DNA of 64,000 bases from Ampelocalamus luodianensis. Lineage: Eukaryota; Streptophyta; Magnoliopsida; Poales; Poaceae. The notes under the pieces were generated by a model that was not told the DNA's origin, did not search any database, and was given only the letters and a program-made list of their open reading frames with translations. Of the stretch, positions 10,978-23,690 are shown in pieces. The stretch covers positions 11,780,001 to 11,844,000 of the forward strand of contig CM070633.1 in NCBI GenBank assembly GCA_036346255.1, read 5' to 3'. The stretch's first letter is position 1. Every line of letters begins with the position of its first letter. The translations under genes were made by a program, and so were the position numbers.

Positions 10978-13404
10978 TGTCGAACCCGGGAGCGAAGGAT
11001 CCCGAATTCTCTGTGTTTATACACTAGTCCAGGATTTCTAGTGTACACAGTCAAACAAAAGTGATAGCAAAATCATATCACACACTTTATTAATAATTTC
11101 TGAGTTTATTACAAAAAGGGCCCGAGGCCAAATAGAAAAGAGATAACACAGCGGAAATGAAATAGTGGTAGACCACACGACTTGCCACAGGCAATCGTCT
11201 GGGGGCATAACCTATTCGTCCAGATCCTCACCGTCCTGATAGAGGTCTTCTCCTGAATAAAGATTATTCAGCAAGAGTAAGCACAACTTCCGTGCTTGCA
11301 AGTTACACCCAATACTGAAAGTTTATGCATGCATAAGGTAAACAAAGGATAATGGCACGGTTGTTTTGCATAAACAGCATTTTTAGGTTAAATACCAATA
11401 TTAATTTTCTAAGTCCAGTTTTAAATATGATAACTGAAATCAGTGATTGAAATGATAATGAATAGTGGATAACCTCCATTAAATGAATAGTGAAGGATAT
11501 CCTCCTAACACTTGGCTAACCGCCCAATTTTTACCATAGGATTATCCATCCTAAAATCATCTGTGGAAATCATTTTATAAACCAAAAACAAGTCCAACTT
11601 AGAGTGGCTTTGCTAGCATGTCCATGACCGCGGACGCGGCTATTCGAATAGTTTCTACTCTGCAGAGTTTGTACAGCTTTACCCACACGAGATAATATGC
11701 TTTTAATGTCGGCCAAAGCACGCTTCCGAAGGCATGTGACTAAGCAATTATCATGAGGTCGTTACAATGCAGTGTCCTAGTGTATTTATGCCCGCTAAGG
11801 TTTCGCTACCATTGGACTAACCATCCTCCGGAAGCCCCCTCTTGCGCCAGGTGGGACTAATGTCTAACCAACACCCACACATACAACATAGCACAAATAA
11901 CACTAAAACACCACAAATTATTTAGCCAAACCCTGCCCATATAGGACATGTGGTGGTACGGTAAGGCGTAGCAAAATACGCTCAAAGACCGGTCCTTAAC
12001 TGACTTGGGCGACTTTCCATTTAAATAAACCCATGGGCCTTAATCCTAACCAGATTAGGCCCGTGCATGAACCTGCACCCACCATACATCCATCTCGCCC
12101 AAGTCCAAACCCATTTTATTTTATTTAGAGTAAAAACCTCTTTATAACCTTTCGTGGTAAAACAATACCACATAATCAAATTTAAAATCAAGTTGTAAAT
12201 GATTTGGCTAAACCTTCCCAAATTCCAAATATAATCTAAGCATGGCTAAGCATATGAAAAATTTCACCTATGGGTGTCAAGGTATTCGTATTCAATAATC
12301 AAGTTGGCCATACCATGGAAGTTGGAATAACTATATACGAAACAGGACATTCAAACATTTATATAAACAAATGCATGCAATAGTAATTTAAAAACAGGAA
12401 TTAAATACTTTAAAATACTAGAAACAATATGATCAATAGTGTAACTTGCCTTCGTTGAAGTCTTGAAATTCTAAATCGTCGGAAGGATCTAACTCTCCGG
12501 AGTCGTCGAGGTCTATACGCGAAAATACGACAAATTCAATATTCAAATTAAAATGAATTAAAAAACATAGATCAAAATAACTCCAAATTGAAATATTTTG
12601 GTTTAATTAGCTAGATTATAATTGTATATAAATTTTGCAATTTGAAACACCCAATTTGGAGTTCAGATGCAAAAGATATGAATTTTTGAAGTTTAAACCT
12701 AAATCTGGAATTTAATTGAATTTCTCGAATTAATTTTCTACTGGAAAATCAATTTATTGCGCAATGCTGACGCCAGCGAGGAATTTTTGGAAATATAAAG
12801 GAATTAAATTTATTTCCTGACGAGTGGGGCCTATGTGTGATAGACACGGTTCACGTGGACCATGCCCATGGACTTGTGGCTCGGGGGTTTGGTGCCGACG
12901 CGGCGCCACATGCACGGGATTGGTGACGTGGCGCACACGTGGCCCTGAGATGGCGCCACGGTGGCGTGTGCGTGGCTAAGCCACGTAGGCCTGAGGTCGA
13001 CGGTGCCTCGGCGAGTGGCTCGCCGGCGTTTTACGCCGCGGCGAGGGGTGCGGGTGTGCTCAACAAAGGAGGAGGTCACGGCGAAGCTGTGGCTTACCAA
13101 AACAGCGGCGGAGCGGGCTGAAAAGGTCGTCGGCGATGAGGATTGGCGGTGGCGGCTTGCGGTCGTCGACGAAGAAGATGATCCCGAGGTCCTCCGGCGA
13201 AGTGGATGGTGGCAGCGGCTTCGCGCGGGTGAGGCGATGACGATGGTGCCGACGGCGGGGACGGAGGGGCTACGACGGGGCCGAAAACGGAGAAGAATCA
13301 AAGGTTTTCGCCGGCGGGGATCTTCGAATTTAGGGCGCTACGGTGACGGAGGCGAGCTGTGGTTGGTGGCGGTGTGTTGTGGAGGATGTGGTGGTCCCGG
13401 TGCA

Positions 13405-13416
13405 CCTATTTATAGG
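13405..13416 (-). promoter_or_regulatory. TATA box of giant solo LTR B
   Basis: CCTATAAATAGG on the minus strand, 962 bp from the LTR 5' end, in the same relative place as in the other giant LTRs. Confidence 0.6.
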
Positions 13417-13688
13417 GCGCGGGCGTGGCCGAGCTGCCGTGGAGAGCACGAAGGTCCGCGCGGTCACGGCGGCGAGATTTTGGGGATTTGGGGCGCCGGA
13501 AAAGAAAGTAAGTGATGGCTGTGTCGGGGGCGGAGGGAATCAAGGGTTTAAATACGCGCATCAAATCAAGAGATACGGCCTGATTCGCTCGGTTTTGGAA
13601 GGTCCCGAGTCGGCGTCCATGGCGGAATCGCGGGGAAGAAGAAGGAAAGTGAAGGAAGAAGAAAGGAAAGGAGGAAGATGATGGTGGG

Positions 13689-13943
13689 CCGTCCGATTTT
13701 GATCGGACGGTGGAAACAAAATGTGCGAACCGATAAGTTGAGGTTGGGCGTAGTCGTTGGATTCTAATCCAACGGTCGCGATAGATCGCGGGGTGCGGGG
13801 AGTGTTTAAGTGCTAGGTCCTGTGGGAGCCTTTCGATCTAGATCTAACGGTCACCATTAAGTGGGACGTTCGGAGCCGTTCGATCTAGATCTAACGATCT
13901 GAATACATCCCGGAGTTCTGGCCGTTGGATTTTAATCCAACGG
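13689..13943. repeat. Cluster of 20-22-bp palindromes
   Basis: Three near-perfect palindromes occur in 255 bp: CCGTCCGAT/ATCGGACGG (13689-13710), CGTTGGATT/AATCCAACG (13755-13773) and CCGTTGGATT/AATCCAACGG (13922-13942). Two GATCTAGATCTAACG copies lie between them. Similar sites are in the LTRs at 543, 2176, 55906 and 57638. Confidence 0.7.
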
Positions 13944-14383
13944 TTGAGATGCGTCGGTGCGGGCGTGAGAGAGAGAGAGGAGAGAGAGGCTGACAGGTGG
14001 GGCCTGATGTCAGCGAGGGGAAGAGGCGGCGCGGCGGGTGGGCTGCGTGCGCGTGGGAATGGGCTGGGCCGAGGCGGTTTCGGACCGAAGACTGTTTAAG
14101 GAATTTCTTTTGATTTCCGATTTAAATAATTGCTGGTAATTCAATTAGGCTTTAGAATATAACAAATTAACTCCACAAATTTTGAGAAAATTCACAGAAA
14201 TTCTCTGAAGCATTTAGGACTTAATTAAAATATTTCCAGCTATTACTTGGTAATAGATTTTGCAAATAAATTTGTTTAGCCTTAAATTAATTAAGGAAAA
14301 GCTTTTGAAAATGCCACAAAAATCCACAAAATCATTAAACTTTATTTTCAACTGGAATTTAAAATTTGGGCTGTTACAGGGGC

Positions 14384-14808
14384 TGCACTATAAATACCCT
14401 GAGGTTCATCTTGTATCGGTAGACCATTATTATCAGAAATAATAGATTGCAAAGTTTTGCTCTTGTTCTTCCTTGTTGGCCGAACCAACTTGAAGGGAGA
14501 ATTGGGAGTTCAATCAAGATCGTTCAACCTTTCCCCTGGGAATTGGGAGCACGGTGACTTCGCTTCGTGGTCGGTGAAGTCAGTCGCGTGTGTTCTTGCA
14601 ATTATAGAGTGCTAATCCTTAAACTAGCAATGGAAGATCACTACGATTCGAGAGGACCACGTGAGTATTCGATCCTACGTCGAGAAGATCGGGTGACCCC
14701 ATATCAACACAACTTGCCTTGAAACAACTCTTGGTCTTGGTCTTGGCCTTGATCTTGAGCTAATCCCCCTTCCTCGAACGCTCCCGAAGTATCAAGACCT
14801 AACGCTAC
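14384..14808 (+). repeat. 3' part of the plus-strand gypsy LTR
   Basis: Once the solo LTR is removed this joins 10977. It holds the LTR TATA box and a transcribed part with no frame. A plausible LTR end is near GAAGTATCA (about 14794), but no TSD was confirmed. Confidence 0.55.
14388..14397 (+). promoter_or_regulatory. TATA box of the plus-strand gypsy LTR
   Basis: CTATAAATAC lies six bases after the giant solo LTR and its TSD (14383). The insertion therefore hit the core promoter just upstream of TATA. Confidence 0.6.
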
Positions 14809-14828
14809 GAGAGAGAGAGAGAGAGAGA
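14809..14828. repeat. (GA)10 microsatellite
   Basis: Ten GA units lie at the junction of two gypsy elements. A second GA-rich run is at 13965-13990. Confidence 0.9.
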
Positions 14829-16166
14829 AAATAAATACAAAATAGAACCAAAACAAACTACAAAAAAATATATTAAAAATACTAGAAGGTTGGACCCAAT
14901 TTTAGATAAATTTAGAAATTTGAATGGGCTCAATCGGAGATCGTATGAAGAAAATGAGCCCTCGTAAGTTGGTTAGCTAAGAAATTATCAAAAAATAAAA
15001 AGGGAGAGAAAACTAATAGGTGGAACCCACTGGAAATTTTATTTCAGAAATTAAAATAATTCCTGAAAATAGGATAAGGCACTGATAGGTGTGACCAACG
15101 GTCTATGGACCGGGTTCACAGGTCTACAGTGGACTGGATTTATGGAATAGGATGGACATGTGCAGTCACATGTTAGTGGCTCGATGCACCATGGACTAAG
15201 TCCACGTGGGATCGATCATGGGTTTAGGGTACGGGTAGCGGCTGACTTAGTGGCGAGGCTGGCGTGGTGTGTACATTGCGTTGAGGTGATGGCCATGTCA
15301 ACAGCTGACATGGTGACATCGACAGTGGCGGCGGGCTTGCGACGGCGAATGGTGAGCACGTATGGTATCATCGTGCCTCGGCGAACACATCCAGTGGCTA
15401 AAATGGGGCTGGATTTGCTGGCAAGTGGGTCGCACGACGAGGTAGACGGCGGTAGGGGTTCATCGATGGCAACGTAATCGAAGAAACATGACAGTGACGG
15501 CGCTAGGGCTTGAGTAGCGAATCCGACACAACAATAGTGGCTTCGAGCTCCAGGTCTTGGGGAATTGGTGGCTAGGGTTTGGGTGACGTTGGTGATACGG
15601 ACGCCAAGGGCTTTTATAGCCGGGTGCGATCGGGCGATGGCAGTTGTTCGTGTCCCATGCGGAGGCAGAGTCCGGGTCGTGCACAGGGAAGGAGTCCAGT
15701 GCGGTGACGAAGAATAGTGGTGTGGGCCTACTATCATCGGCAGCGGCTTCGTGGGGACACACGACGAACGCGGATGGCACACAACGCGGGATTGGGCGGG
15801 CCTACACACACGTAGAAATGAGCCCAGAGACAAAGAATGGGCCACTTGATGGATTAGGCCCACGAGCCTTCTAGAATTTTAAAATATATTTTCCTTTTTA
15901 GAAAATACCAAAAAATAAAAAATGCCAAGGAAAATAGCAAATGAACTTGTAAAAATTATAGAAAAATCTTTAAAAATATTTTGTAGCACAAGGAACCCAA
16001 ATAAAATAGTTTTGGAATTAATTAATATTTGGATTATTCACATTAAATAATTTTCACCATTTAAATTCTCATTGAAGCTTTTTAAATTCAAATAAAACTG
16101 GTGAATTTTTCCAAATGGCTAAACTACTCAGAAAGGATTTTGAAACTAAAAAATTCAGCTGTTACA
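14829..16166 (-). repeat. 3' LTR of the minus-strand gypsy element (left edge approximate)
   Basis: The right edge at 16166 is exact: TGTAACAGCTG on the minus strand, preceded by the polypurine-like CCTATAAGGGGGTT. The left edge is an estimate, because I found no clear TSD. The frames at 15160-15874 on both strands are unsupported by any family. Confidence 0.7.
15611..15618 (-). promoter_or_regulatory. Likely TATA box of the minus-strand gypsy LTR
   Basis: GGCTATAAAAG on the minus strand, about 550 bp from the LTR 5' end. Confidence 0.45.
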
Positions 16167-17032
16167 AACCCCCTTATAGGAATCTCGACCCCAAGATTCG
16201 AGCTAGCTAGAGAAAAGACTTGGAAACTCAGCTTTCAAAACTTATTCACGCTCCTAGGTAGCTTCGCTCTCTATGTGATTGCTCCACTAAGCCTTACAAA
16301 AATAGATGGTCCTTCTTTTGGTCAGACATTTGGCTACTTCCAAAATCTTTATTGGTTGCTCTTTGTAGATGAGATCCTCTTGCAACTCGATTGACTCCAA
16401 GGGTGTCTACTCGATTGGCACACGAAGACACTTCTTGAGCTGAGATACATGAAAGACATTGTGCACTCTTGCCAAGGACTACGACAACTCCAATTAATAA
16501 GCAACTTCTCTTCTGTGCTGCAAAATCCTGAAAGGGCCAACATACCTAGGGCAATCTTCCCTTTGTCTTGAAACCTCTTGACACCTTTAAGAGGGGCCAC
16601 TCAAAGATATGCAAAATCCACTAGCCCAAAGCTCAAATCTCTTTGATGATTATCCGCATAACTCTTTTGTATGGATTGAGTTGCTTTCAACTTTTCTCTG
16701 ATCATGGACACTTGATCCTATGCCTCTTGAATAATATCTAGTCCAAACTCAAAACATTTTGCGCTCTCCTTCCAATTCAAAGGGGTTCTGCATGCACGCT
16801 CATACAAAGCTTCAAATGGTGCCATCTACAAACTGGCTTGATAACTGTTGTTATAAGAGAATTCCGCATACAACAGGCATTTATCCCAATTGGTAGCATA
16901 CGCTAAAGCACAAACTCTCAACATATCCTCTAGAACTTGACTTTGTCCATCGGTTTATGGGTGATGAGTTGTATTGAAGTTTAAATGAGTACCCAAGGCT
17001 TCATGCAAACTATGCAAGAAACATGAGGTAAA
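16167..17032 (-). pseudogene. Chromovirus-type gypsy pol, integrase C-terminal half
   Basis: On the minus strand this reads the integrase tail: VHNVFHVSQLKKCLRVP (about 16400-16475), then a RRTIYFCKA*WSNHIESEAT block and KAEFPSLF shortly before the LTR. Upstream, near 16940-17032, it holds the integrase core (SCFLHSLHEALGTHLNFNTTHHP). Several stops are visible, including WSNH preceded by TAG. The gene continues at 43622 on the far side of the copia element. The order tail, polypurine tract, TGTAAC-type LTR fits the Tekay/Del chromoviruses; the lineage is inferred from motif style only. Confidence 0.85.
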
Positions 17033-17654
17033 TGAAGGATCGCGGGAAGGCTACGATAGCACAAACAAAAAATTTACCGCGCAACCAAGGAACCTCCGCT
17101 AGTAATAGATCACGAGATTACCACTAGACGCGCCGACTCGTAGCGGAAGTAGAGTCGATGTAGCGAGTTGAAGCTGTCGTGGTCGTACTTGCCGCGCGCC
17201 TTCTCCTCCTACTCCGATGAACGTCGTGAGCCGCGGATCGTCCTAGTGCTGATGCTTCGCAATAGCACCTCCAAGGTATCCACACGTACAGGGCAGGGAC
17301 ACCACTCGCAGGAGTGCTAGCGCCGGCGGCGTAGTTGAGGAGAGCGTGGCTATTAGGGTTTTGGGATTTCTTCCAGAAAAGATTGATCAATCATACACCA
17401 TGCCACCGCTCCTCTATATATAGGCATCCATAATGGGCCCCGAATAGGAGGCCCAATAGGAACTCGTGGCCTATAAGAATTTGGATCCCCATCCAAATCA
17501 AATCCTTGCCCTTTAAGTGTGTAACCCTATAGGTTCGTGTGTAATCGGTTGTGACTCGGAAACTCTTTCCTGATCACGAGTCGTCAGCGGTACCTAGCAG
17601 CACATAACGATTCCCGAACACACACAGAATATAAATCGGACGAACCTTAATGCA

Positions 17655-17975
17655 ATATGATCTACGACCAGGTCCTTATCACTTACGACCAGCTCGTACT
17701 TAGTCACGACCAGTCCATAATTAGTTACAACTAGTTCGTAACTCCTTACGACCAGTTAGTATCTAACTACGACCAGTTTGTAACTCCTTACGACCAGTTG
17801 GTGATTATGTCCGAGTAGTCCATGACTAGATCGTATCTCCATACGACTCCAACCAGTCTACGACTTCAGCGAGTCCACGACTAGTTCGCATCTCCATACG
17901 ACTTCGACCAGTCTACGACATCAGCCAGTATAGACTAGTTCGCATCTCCATACGACTTCGACCAGTCTACGACTA
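17655..17975. repeat. Degenerate ACGACCAGT array in the copia LTR
   Basis: Many copies of TACGACCAGT or close variants recur at 20-40-bp spacing; the second half shows a longer period (CGCATCTCCATACGACTTCG). The same array is in the 5' LTR at 42535-42850. Confidence 0.8.
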
Positions 17976-19568
17976 CAGGAACTGAACGACCTGCTTGTGT
18001 ATTCTCCCTTTGCCTCACGACATCTGGTTGAACTCCAGGTGAGATGTGGTGTCAACCATGGACTGTTCAATACTTTCTCGATCAAGTGTCGAATAACTTC
18101 ATGTGGTCGACACTTCGACCACTTGTGGCATGGCCATGCACTTTCTTTATTCGACCATAATGAGGGGCCCAGAGATATCTCTCCCGTTATGTTAGGAGGG
18201 GCAAATCCCATATCTGACCAGTCACATTCCTCCATATGTTTCATAGCATACCCGAAAGCTACCTTTATAACTACCCAGTTACGGAGTAGCGTTTGTGTGA
18301 GGACCCCGGTTTATTCGACTTGTAATGCTTAGCCTTTCCATTGACCCTAGCATCACAATTCAAATAAACCAAGCCTCAGGATATGTATACTTCCCAGAAA
18401 TGCAGTATACACACCCCGTTACAAAATTATGCATCAATTCCATACACGAGAGGTTACAATAACAAAACTACAAATATACAACAGAAAGAAATCACAAGAT
18501 AAATAACAAACTACACAGCGGAAGCAAAAGCCATAAGATGGCGATAAATAAAAGAGCCAATTAGTGTGCCTTTACCACAAGGCAACCAACCGGCCGCTAA
18601 GCTAGTCGTCAAACCCATGGCACATCTCACAAAAGGAAGCCCTTGGGGCTCACCTTCTTCCTCTGCAACAAAAACATTAAGCAAAGCAACCGAGTACAAA
18701 AATTGTTTTTGTACTGCAAGACCGACGTGTAAGGGTAATGAACTATAATTTAACTACATGCAAGCTTTATTTAAGTGGAGGGCTCTGGACTTACTTTTAG
18801 CGAAAGCAAGTTTTCTTTTGCAATAATGTAATAGTTTTGAAGGCGGTTTAACAATTCAATTTTTATTTGCGAAATAACAGCGTCTGATGAAGTAGTGACA
18901 AAAGACATCCCGAGATGACCAACCCAATGGCCATCACAATAATAGTATGAGCCTGTTCATACCAACCCATCAAGTTTTAATTAAAATGTTGTAGTCTAAC
19001 TCTTGAAAAGCTTACCCAAGCGTGTCCATCACCTAGGACGAGGCTATTCGAATAGTTTTTAACCTGCAGGGTGTACCACTGTACCCACACTTGGATCGCC
19101 TTTAAGCCAAAGCACACTTCGAAGGTATGCCGCACGGCTAAGTCCTCTGAGACGTTTTCCAATATTGTGTATTAACTACGAGCCGCTCGTATGGATAGAA
19201 ATCCATACGCTTACATGGTAAAGCCGAAAAGACAACTACCCACTCGGGATAAAGCTTTTGGACAACTACCATGCTCCCACCTCCATCCCTCCTGCGACCT
19301 CCTGCGACCGGAGCCAATACACGCCAAAGTACTAGGTCAAGAGAGGTCCCATATACTCTAGTGTGGTTAGCACCGAAATGTCGGATAAAAATTCACTCAC
19401 AAGATGTTCGGTCCTTAATTGACCGGGCACCATTCGGTCACACCCAAGAATCACACCATCTTACCATTGTGCAGCGTCGAAATCATTTTGTTTTTGGTTT
19501 TAGTTTTCACAATTAAACATAGCAAAAGTCTGAATCATAAAGTTATATAATAATTTTGTGTGATCAAA

Positions 19569-19589
19569 GTTATCGACTAAGTCGATAAC
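19569..19589. other. Hairpin GTTATCGACT/AGTCGATAAC
   Basis: A near-perfect stem of about 10 bp; the family-A copy has the same hairpin at 58949-58970. Confidence 0.75.
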
Positions 19590-21620
19590 CGCCCAATTCT
19601 ACCAGTATCTAAGCATGGCTAAGCATCATATCGTAAATACAAATAAAAGGCCCTAAATCATTCACTCTAATTGAGAATAATATTCCTAAGTTAGTGGCGG
19701 GTGAACAATTTTCGTGGCAACAATGCAATGGGATTAACTACCTCTAATCGACAAAATTACTTTGACACAAAAGCATGCATACATACAAGTTAAACAAAAT
19801 ATTAGACTTGAAAATAATGGGAATGAACTGGATATGATCAAACTGCTTGCCTTTGCTTTGCTAGAGATAATCAACTTGCTGCAGATGATCACTCTCGATA
19901 ACAACGCCATCTAACGACAAAAGCGCCAAAGCGAAAACAACGAATAAACACGTAACGCCAATGGATCCAAAAGTTAATAACACAAAAGGTAGAAAATGAA
20001 TTTTAGGAACAACAATTAGTCGCTTGGAGATTATTTAAAATAGAAAGGATTTCTTATTACGATATTTCCAAACTCACTTATTTGCCACGATAATCATATA
20101 GTCAAAATCAATTCTCTTCTATATTTATTCTTTCGATGGACTTTGATGGTGATTGTGTGCACATCTATTAGCTACAACATATTATCACATTTTAATTAAC
20201 TAGCTATTCTATGCAACTATTACGCTATGAGTTCTTTTAGACAAACAAATTTGCTATTTGGAACAACGACTAGCTAATTAGCCAACTACTAGATACTAAA
20301 CAAGTTTCTAACCAAACCTTTGTTACGACAATCATTAAGGAACCCATAGTTTTACTACTTTCTATGCATTTGGCTGTTAATGGCTACCTAAGCACCGACG
20401 GACATCTTTAGTTATAAGACTTAACTATTATCATGTGGTTGCCACTCTGAAAATTACATCGTTGGTTACTTGTCATTTCTTTTGATTTTATACCTAGTAC
20501 AACCTGCTCATTCAAGCGACAAAAGAATATACATCTAAAATGTAATGCTGCTACTAAATTATCCTTGAATTGATAATGCATTAGAGTGACCAAAATGTCA
20601 GCCATGAAACTAGCTTGCATTGGAATAGCTGGCTAAGCAATTGAGGTATACTGACACATCAAGATTTCATCAAACTTATACTCTGAACTTTCATTTGTTC
20701 AAACAACAGACCACAAGTCTTGAACTGAATTGGAAATTCTCATATAAACCTTAAACTCTAATCTTACAAACATCATTTAGGTGACCTAAATGGCATTTTC
20801 ATAGCTGATTAGCAGTGAAGGGTTTGGTGTAAGAGAGGGGGACCCACTGCCAGAGAGAGTGAGAGAGAGAACAGAGAGACAGACAGGGGAGGGCTCGGGC
20901 GTGCTCTGGCCGAAGTGGAGCTGAGGTCGTCGCCGGCGAGGGGAGTGGTGCGGAGGTGGTGGCGATGACCAAAATGGATTGCCTGAGGGTTACTGAAGCT
21001 AGGGGTGGTCTTGAGGTGGCCGGAGAGGCACGGTGGCGGCGCGGCGAGGGCGAGCGGCGGCCGGCCGAGGGGGTGAAAGAGGGGCGACGGCGTCGGGTGG
21101 AGTTGGAGCAAAACTAGCGAGAGCACGAGCAGCCATGAGGTACCTGGAGCAGGCCGAGGTGGTTGGTGATGACGGAGAGTGGTCGGAGAGGCACGGCGAC
21201 GACGAGCGGCGGTGGCGCTGGTGCTTCGATGGCGGCGACCTGGGGTGATCGAGAGGGAAAGTGAGTGATATGGAGAGTTAGAGAAAGGTCTAAGCATGCT
21301 CATGACAAAAGGAATTGAGCTCGGGCTCTCCGAATCAATGGCGGCGACGGTGGAGGCGGATTCGGCCATGGTCGGAGAAGAAGGCCCATGCGCAGCTCCT
21401 TAGTGGACTAAAACCGAAATTGATTGAGGGGTTCGGCTCCTGGTGATGTGGGACGCGGCATGACGCGGTTGGCCGAGGTTGGAGCTCATTGGTGTGGCCG
21501 GAGGGGTAGGAGGTGGCGCGGCCGTCAAAAATGGCATTCGGGGCTTCATTTGTTTTGGAGCTCCAGGAGATATGAAAATGGAGGGGAGGTGGCAGCAGCG
21601 GTAGGCCGAGCTCGGGGCTC

Positions 21621-21632
21621 CCTATTTATAGG
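21621..21632 (-). promoter_or_regulatory. TATA box of giant solo LTR
   Basis: CCTATAAATAGG on the minus strand, 770 bp from the LTR 5' end. Confidence 0.6.
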
Positions 21633-23149
21633 TGAAGGGCGGAGGAAGCAAGGTGGCCGGCGGGTGGGCGTGGCACGCATGCGGCGAGGCGGTGGGAAGC
21701 TGGCGAGCGGCGCGTTCGGGCGAGCTGGCGTGGGCGCTGCGTCGCGTGGAAGAAGAGCTCTAGCGAGCGGGGCCCACAGCCAGCGACAGAGGCAGAGAGA
21801 CTCGGTGCGAGCGGGTTCGGTCAAGCCCGGTGGCGCGGTTTCAGTCGGACTCGGGTCCAGACCGGAGGAACAGTGCGGGCTTGGGTTAGGTTTTAATTTT
21901 AGACTTGACCGAAAACAACTGAGTTTGACCGGGCAGTTTGAAATAGAAATAAAATTCTAAAAATTCTAAAACTTGTTGTGGGTACTCTGAGGATCACAAG
22001 GTACTTAGGAAAAATAATTTTACACAATTTATATATTAGAATTTGTTAGATTCAATTTATGTTTAAATCTGAAATTGGGATTTGTTTTGAATTTTGGGGA
22101 AGGCAAAATGACTTCTAAACATTTGGTAAAAATAATGATAATTCAGGATAAATAATCTAGTATTTGAATAAATTATTTTTGGAAACTTTCATTCACACAC
22201 TTTTCTGGAATTCAAATAGAAATGGAATTTAAGTTAAAAGTTTGAAATTTCAACACAAATTTTAATACAATCTCCAAAATTTTAAAATTGTGCACAAATT
22301 TTTGGAACACCAGGAGCATGATTAAGAGACACAACCAAAAGTTTTTAAATTTTAATACTTTTGCACAGTTAAAATACCAACCCTAATTTTGGGGTTGTTA
22401 AAGTTTGGCAACCCCTAAGAGTGCTATTACACATGTAGGAAACCATGCTGATCTCAGGTCTAAGGATTATACATCATCATTGCTTGAGACCAACTAACGA
22501 CATATAGAATCATAACAATCTCAATAGTGTCTCAAGGTGTAATACCCCGAAAGTGAGATAAGCGAATCGCCGGGAGAGATTTAATTAATCGGGAGAGAAC
22601 TAAATAGATTTACAGGAAGAACCAATTGAAAAATGCTAAATTCTTCAGTTAGAGAGGGGGGAAAATGTCATTTGTATCCAACCTGGGCTTGGGCCACGGC
22701 CCATGAGGGCAAAGGGGGTGGCCGGCCAAAGGGGGGGCGCCACTTCCCCCCCAAACACTAGCCGCACCCCCACCTCCTCACCTCTCCCCCATTGAGCCGC
22801 CACCCTCCCCTCTCCACCTCTCCACCTCCCCTCCACCCTCCCTTGCCCCCTCTCCACCTCCCCACCACCACCATTGCTGCTGGCCGAAGAAGAGGAGGAG
22901 CTCCATTGCAGCCGGCCAAGGAGGAAAAAGAAAGGGAAAAGGAGAGAAGAAGGAAGAAGAAGAGGGAGAGGAGAAGGAAGAGAGGAGAAGGGGATCGTCT
23001 TGGGGCTGATCTCCGTCTGCCCGCACGTCGTCAAGGGTAACGAGATGTTCTTGTAGGGTAATTAGTCTTGGAAGAGTTTTCGGGTTAATCTTTGGTTAGA
23101 TGGCATTCGGCCTGCTGTTTTTCAGTTTTCGTCCAGTGGCTTGCGGGGT

Positions 23150-23690
23150 AAATTTCATGTGGTTAGAGGATGAATCTGGGGTTCTGGTCTCCTATAGAGT
23201 TGTAGGTTATTCTCTTAGCTTTCAGTGGCCGCCAAGTTCACCCAAATCCGATTAACGGTTAGAGAGTTATGATTTTTCTAAGACTTCTGTTCCACTGCTC
23301 TATCAGTAATTAGGCAGTTTGTAGAAAACCGACTAAAAGTGATGGTTAAGTTGGAAATCTGAGAACCCCAGTATAACGAAAGTTGTAGATAATCCTTATA
23401 TCTTTCAGGAAAACTAAAGATCATGGGATTCGGACGAACGTAGAGAAAGTTATGATAATTTCATTATTTCTGTCCAGAAACCCGACGCGAGAATTGGTAC
23501 TCTGTTGTTTAGTTTGGTAGGGCTAGTAAAGGGCCGAATCAGAGAACCTCACCAACTAGGTTTAGAAGGGGAATTCATTAACCTTTTCAGATTGCCCAAG
23601 ATCACTCCATTTGGATTTCTGTGCATTTAGTTATGATTTTTCGAAGGGGGCTGTTCTCTGGAAAAGAAATCTGACAGCCAGCATTACCGT
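23150..23690 (+). repeat. Threefold ~180-bp LTR module
   Basis: Three degenerate units each hold GTAG.TTATTC-like text, CTTTCAG, an (A)AGATCA or AGTTCAC word, an ATTCGGA or ATCCGA word, A(A)AGTTATGAT or AGTTATGAT, and CTGTCCAGAA or a variant. Clear anchors are at 23265, 23450 and 23630. Confidence 0.6.

Larger units (their letters stand above)
10978..14378 (-). mobile_element. Giant solo LTR, family B
   Basis: It is 3401 bp with TSD ggggc at 10973-10977 and 14379-14383. The left end is TGTCGAACCCGGG and the right end CTGTTACA, so the LTR reads on the minus strand. There is no primer-binding site, polypurine tract or coding frame inside. It shares landmarks with the giant LTRs at 18296-22402 and 55236-60259: a CCTATAAATAGG box near 1 kb, the hairpin CTATTCGAATAG (11640-11652) and the phrase CTAAGCATGGCTAAGCAT (12238-12255). 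The GC-rich open frames at 12831-13681 fall in its promoter-proximal part and are not genes. Confidence 0.9.
18296..22402 (-). mobile_element. Giant solo LTR, family A-like
   Basis: It is 4107 bp with TSD gtttg at 18291-18295 and 22403-22407, and the empty site is visible in the other copia LTR. The left end TGTGAGGACCCCGG is the inverse of the right end of 55236-60259 (CCGGGTCCTCACA), so the two are relatives. The right end reads GTTGTTAAA instead of TGTTACA, a non-canonical terminus. It has no primer site, coding frame or internal LTR pair. The GC-rich block 20880-21860 (frames 20809-21369 and 21424-21960) is promoter-proximal LTR sequence. Confidence 0.9.

Noticed and set aside
12831..13681. 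Overlapping GC-rich frames on both strands
   Set aside because: They sit at the promoter-proximal part of a solo LTR, are rich in Arg/Gly/Ala from base composition, and match no domain.
15160..15874. Frames of 76-215 codons on both strands
   Set aside because: They lie in a gypsy LTR, overlap each other, and show no motif.
20809..21960. Frames of 186 and 178 codons that look like first exons of grass genes
   Set aside because: They flank the LTR TATA box at 21621 and lie inside a TSD-bounded LTR; composition explains the openness.
22645..23056. Pro/Ser/Arg-rich frames
   Set aside because: They translate purine/pyrimidine tracts in an LTR; similar tracts recur at 40917-41406, 45524-45868, 51686-52012 and 62834-63289 in other LTRs.
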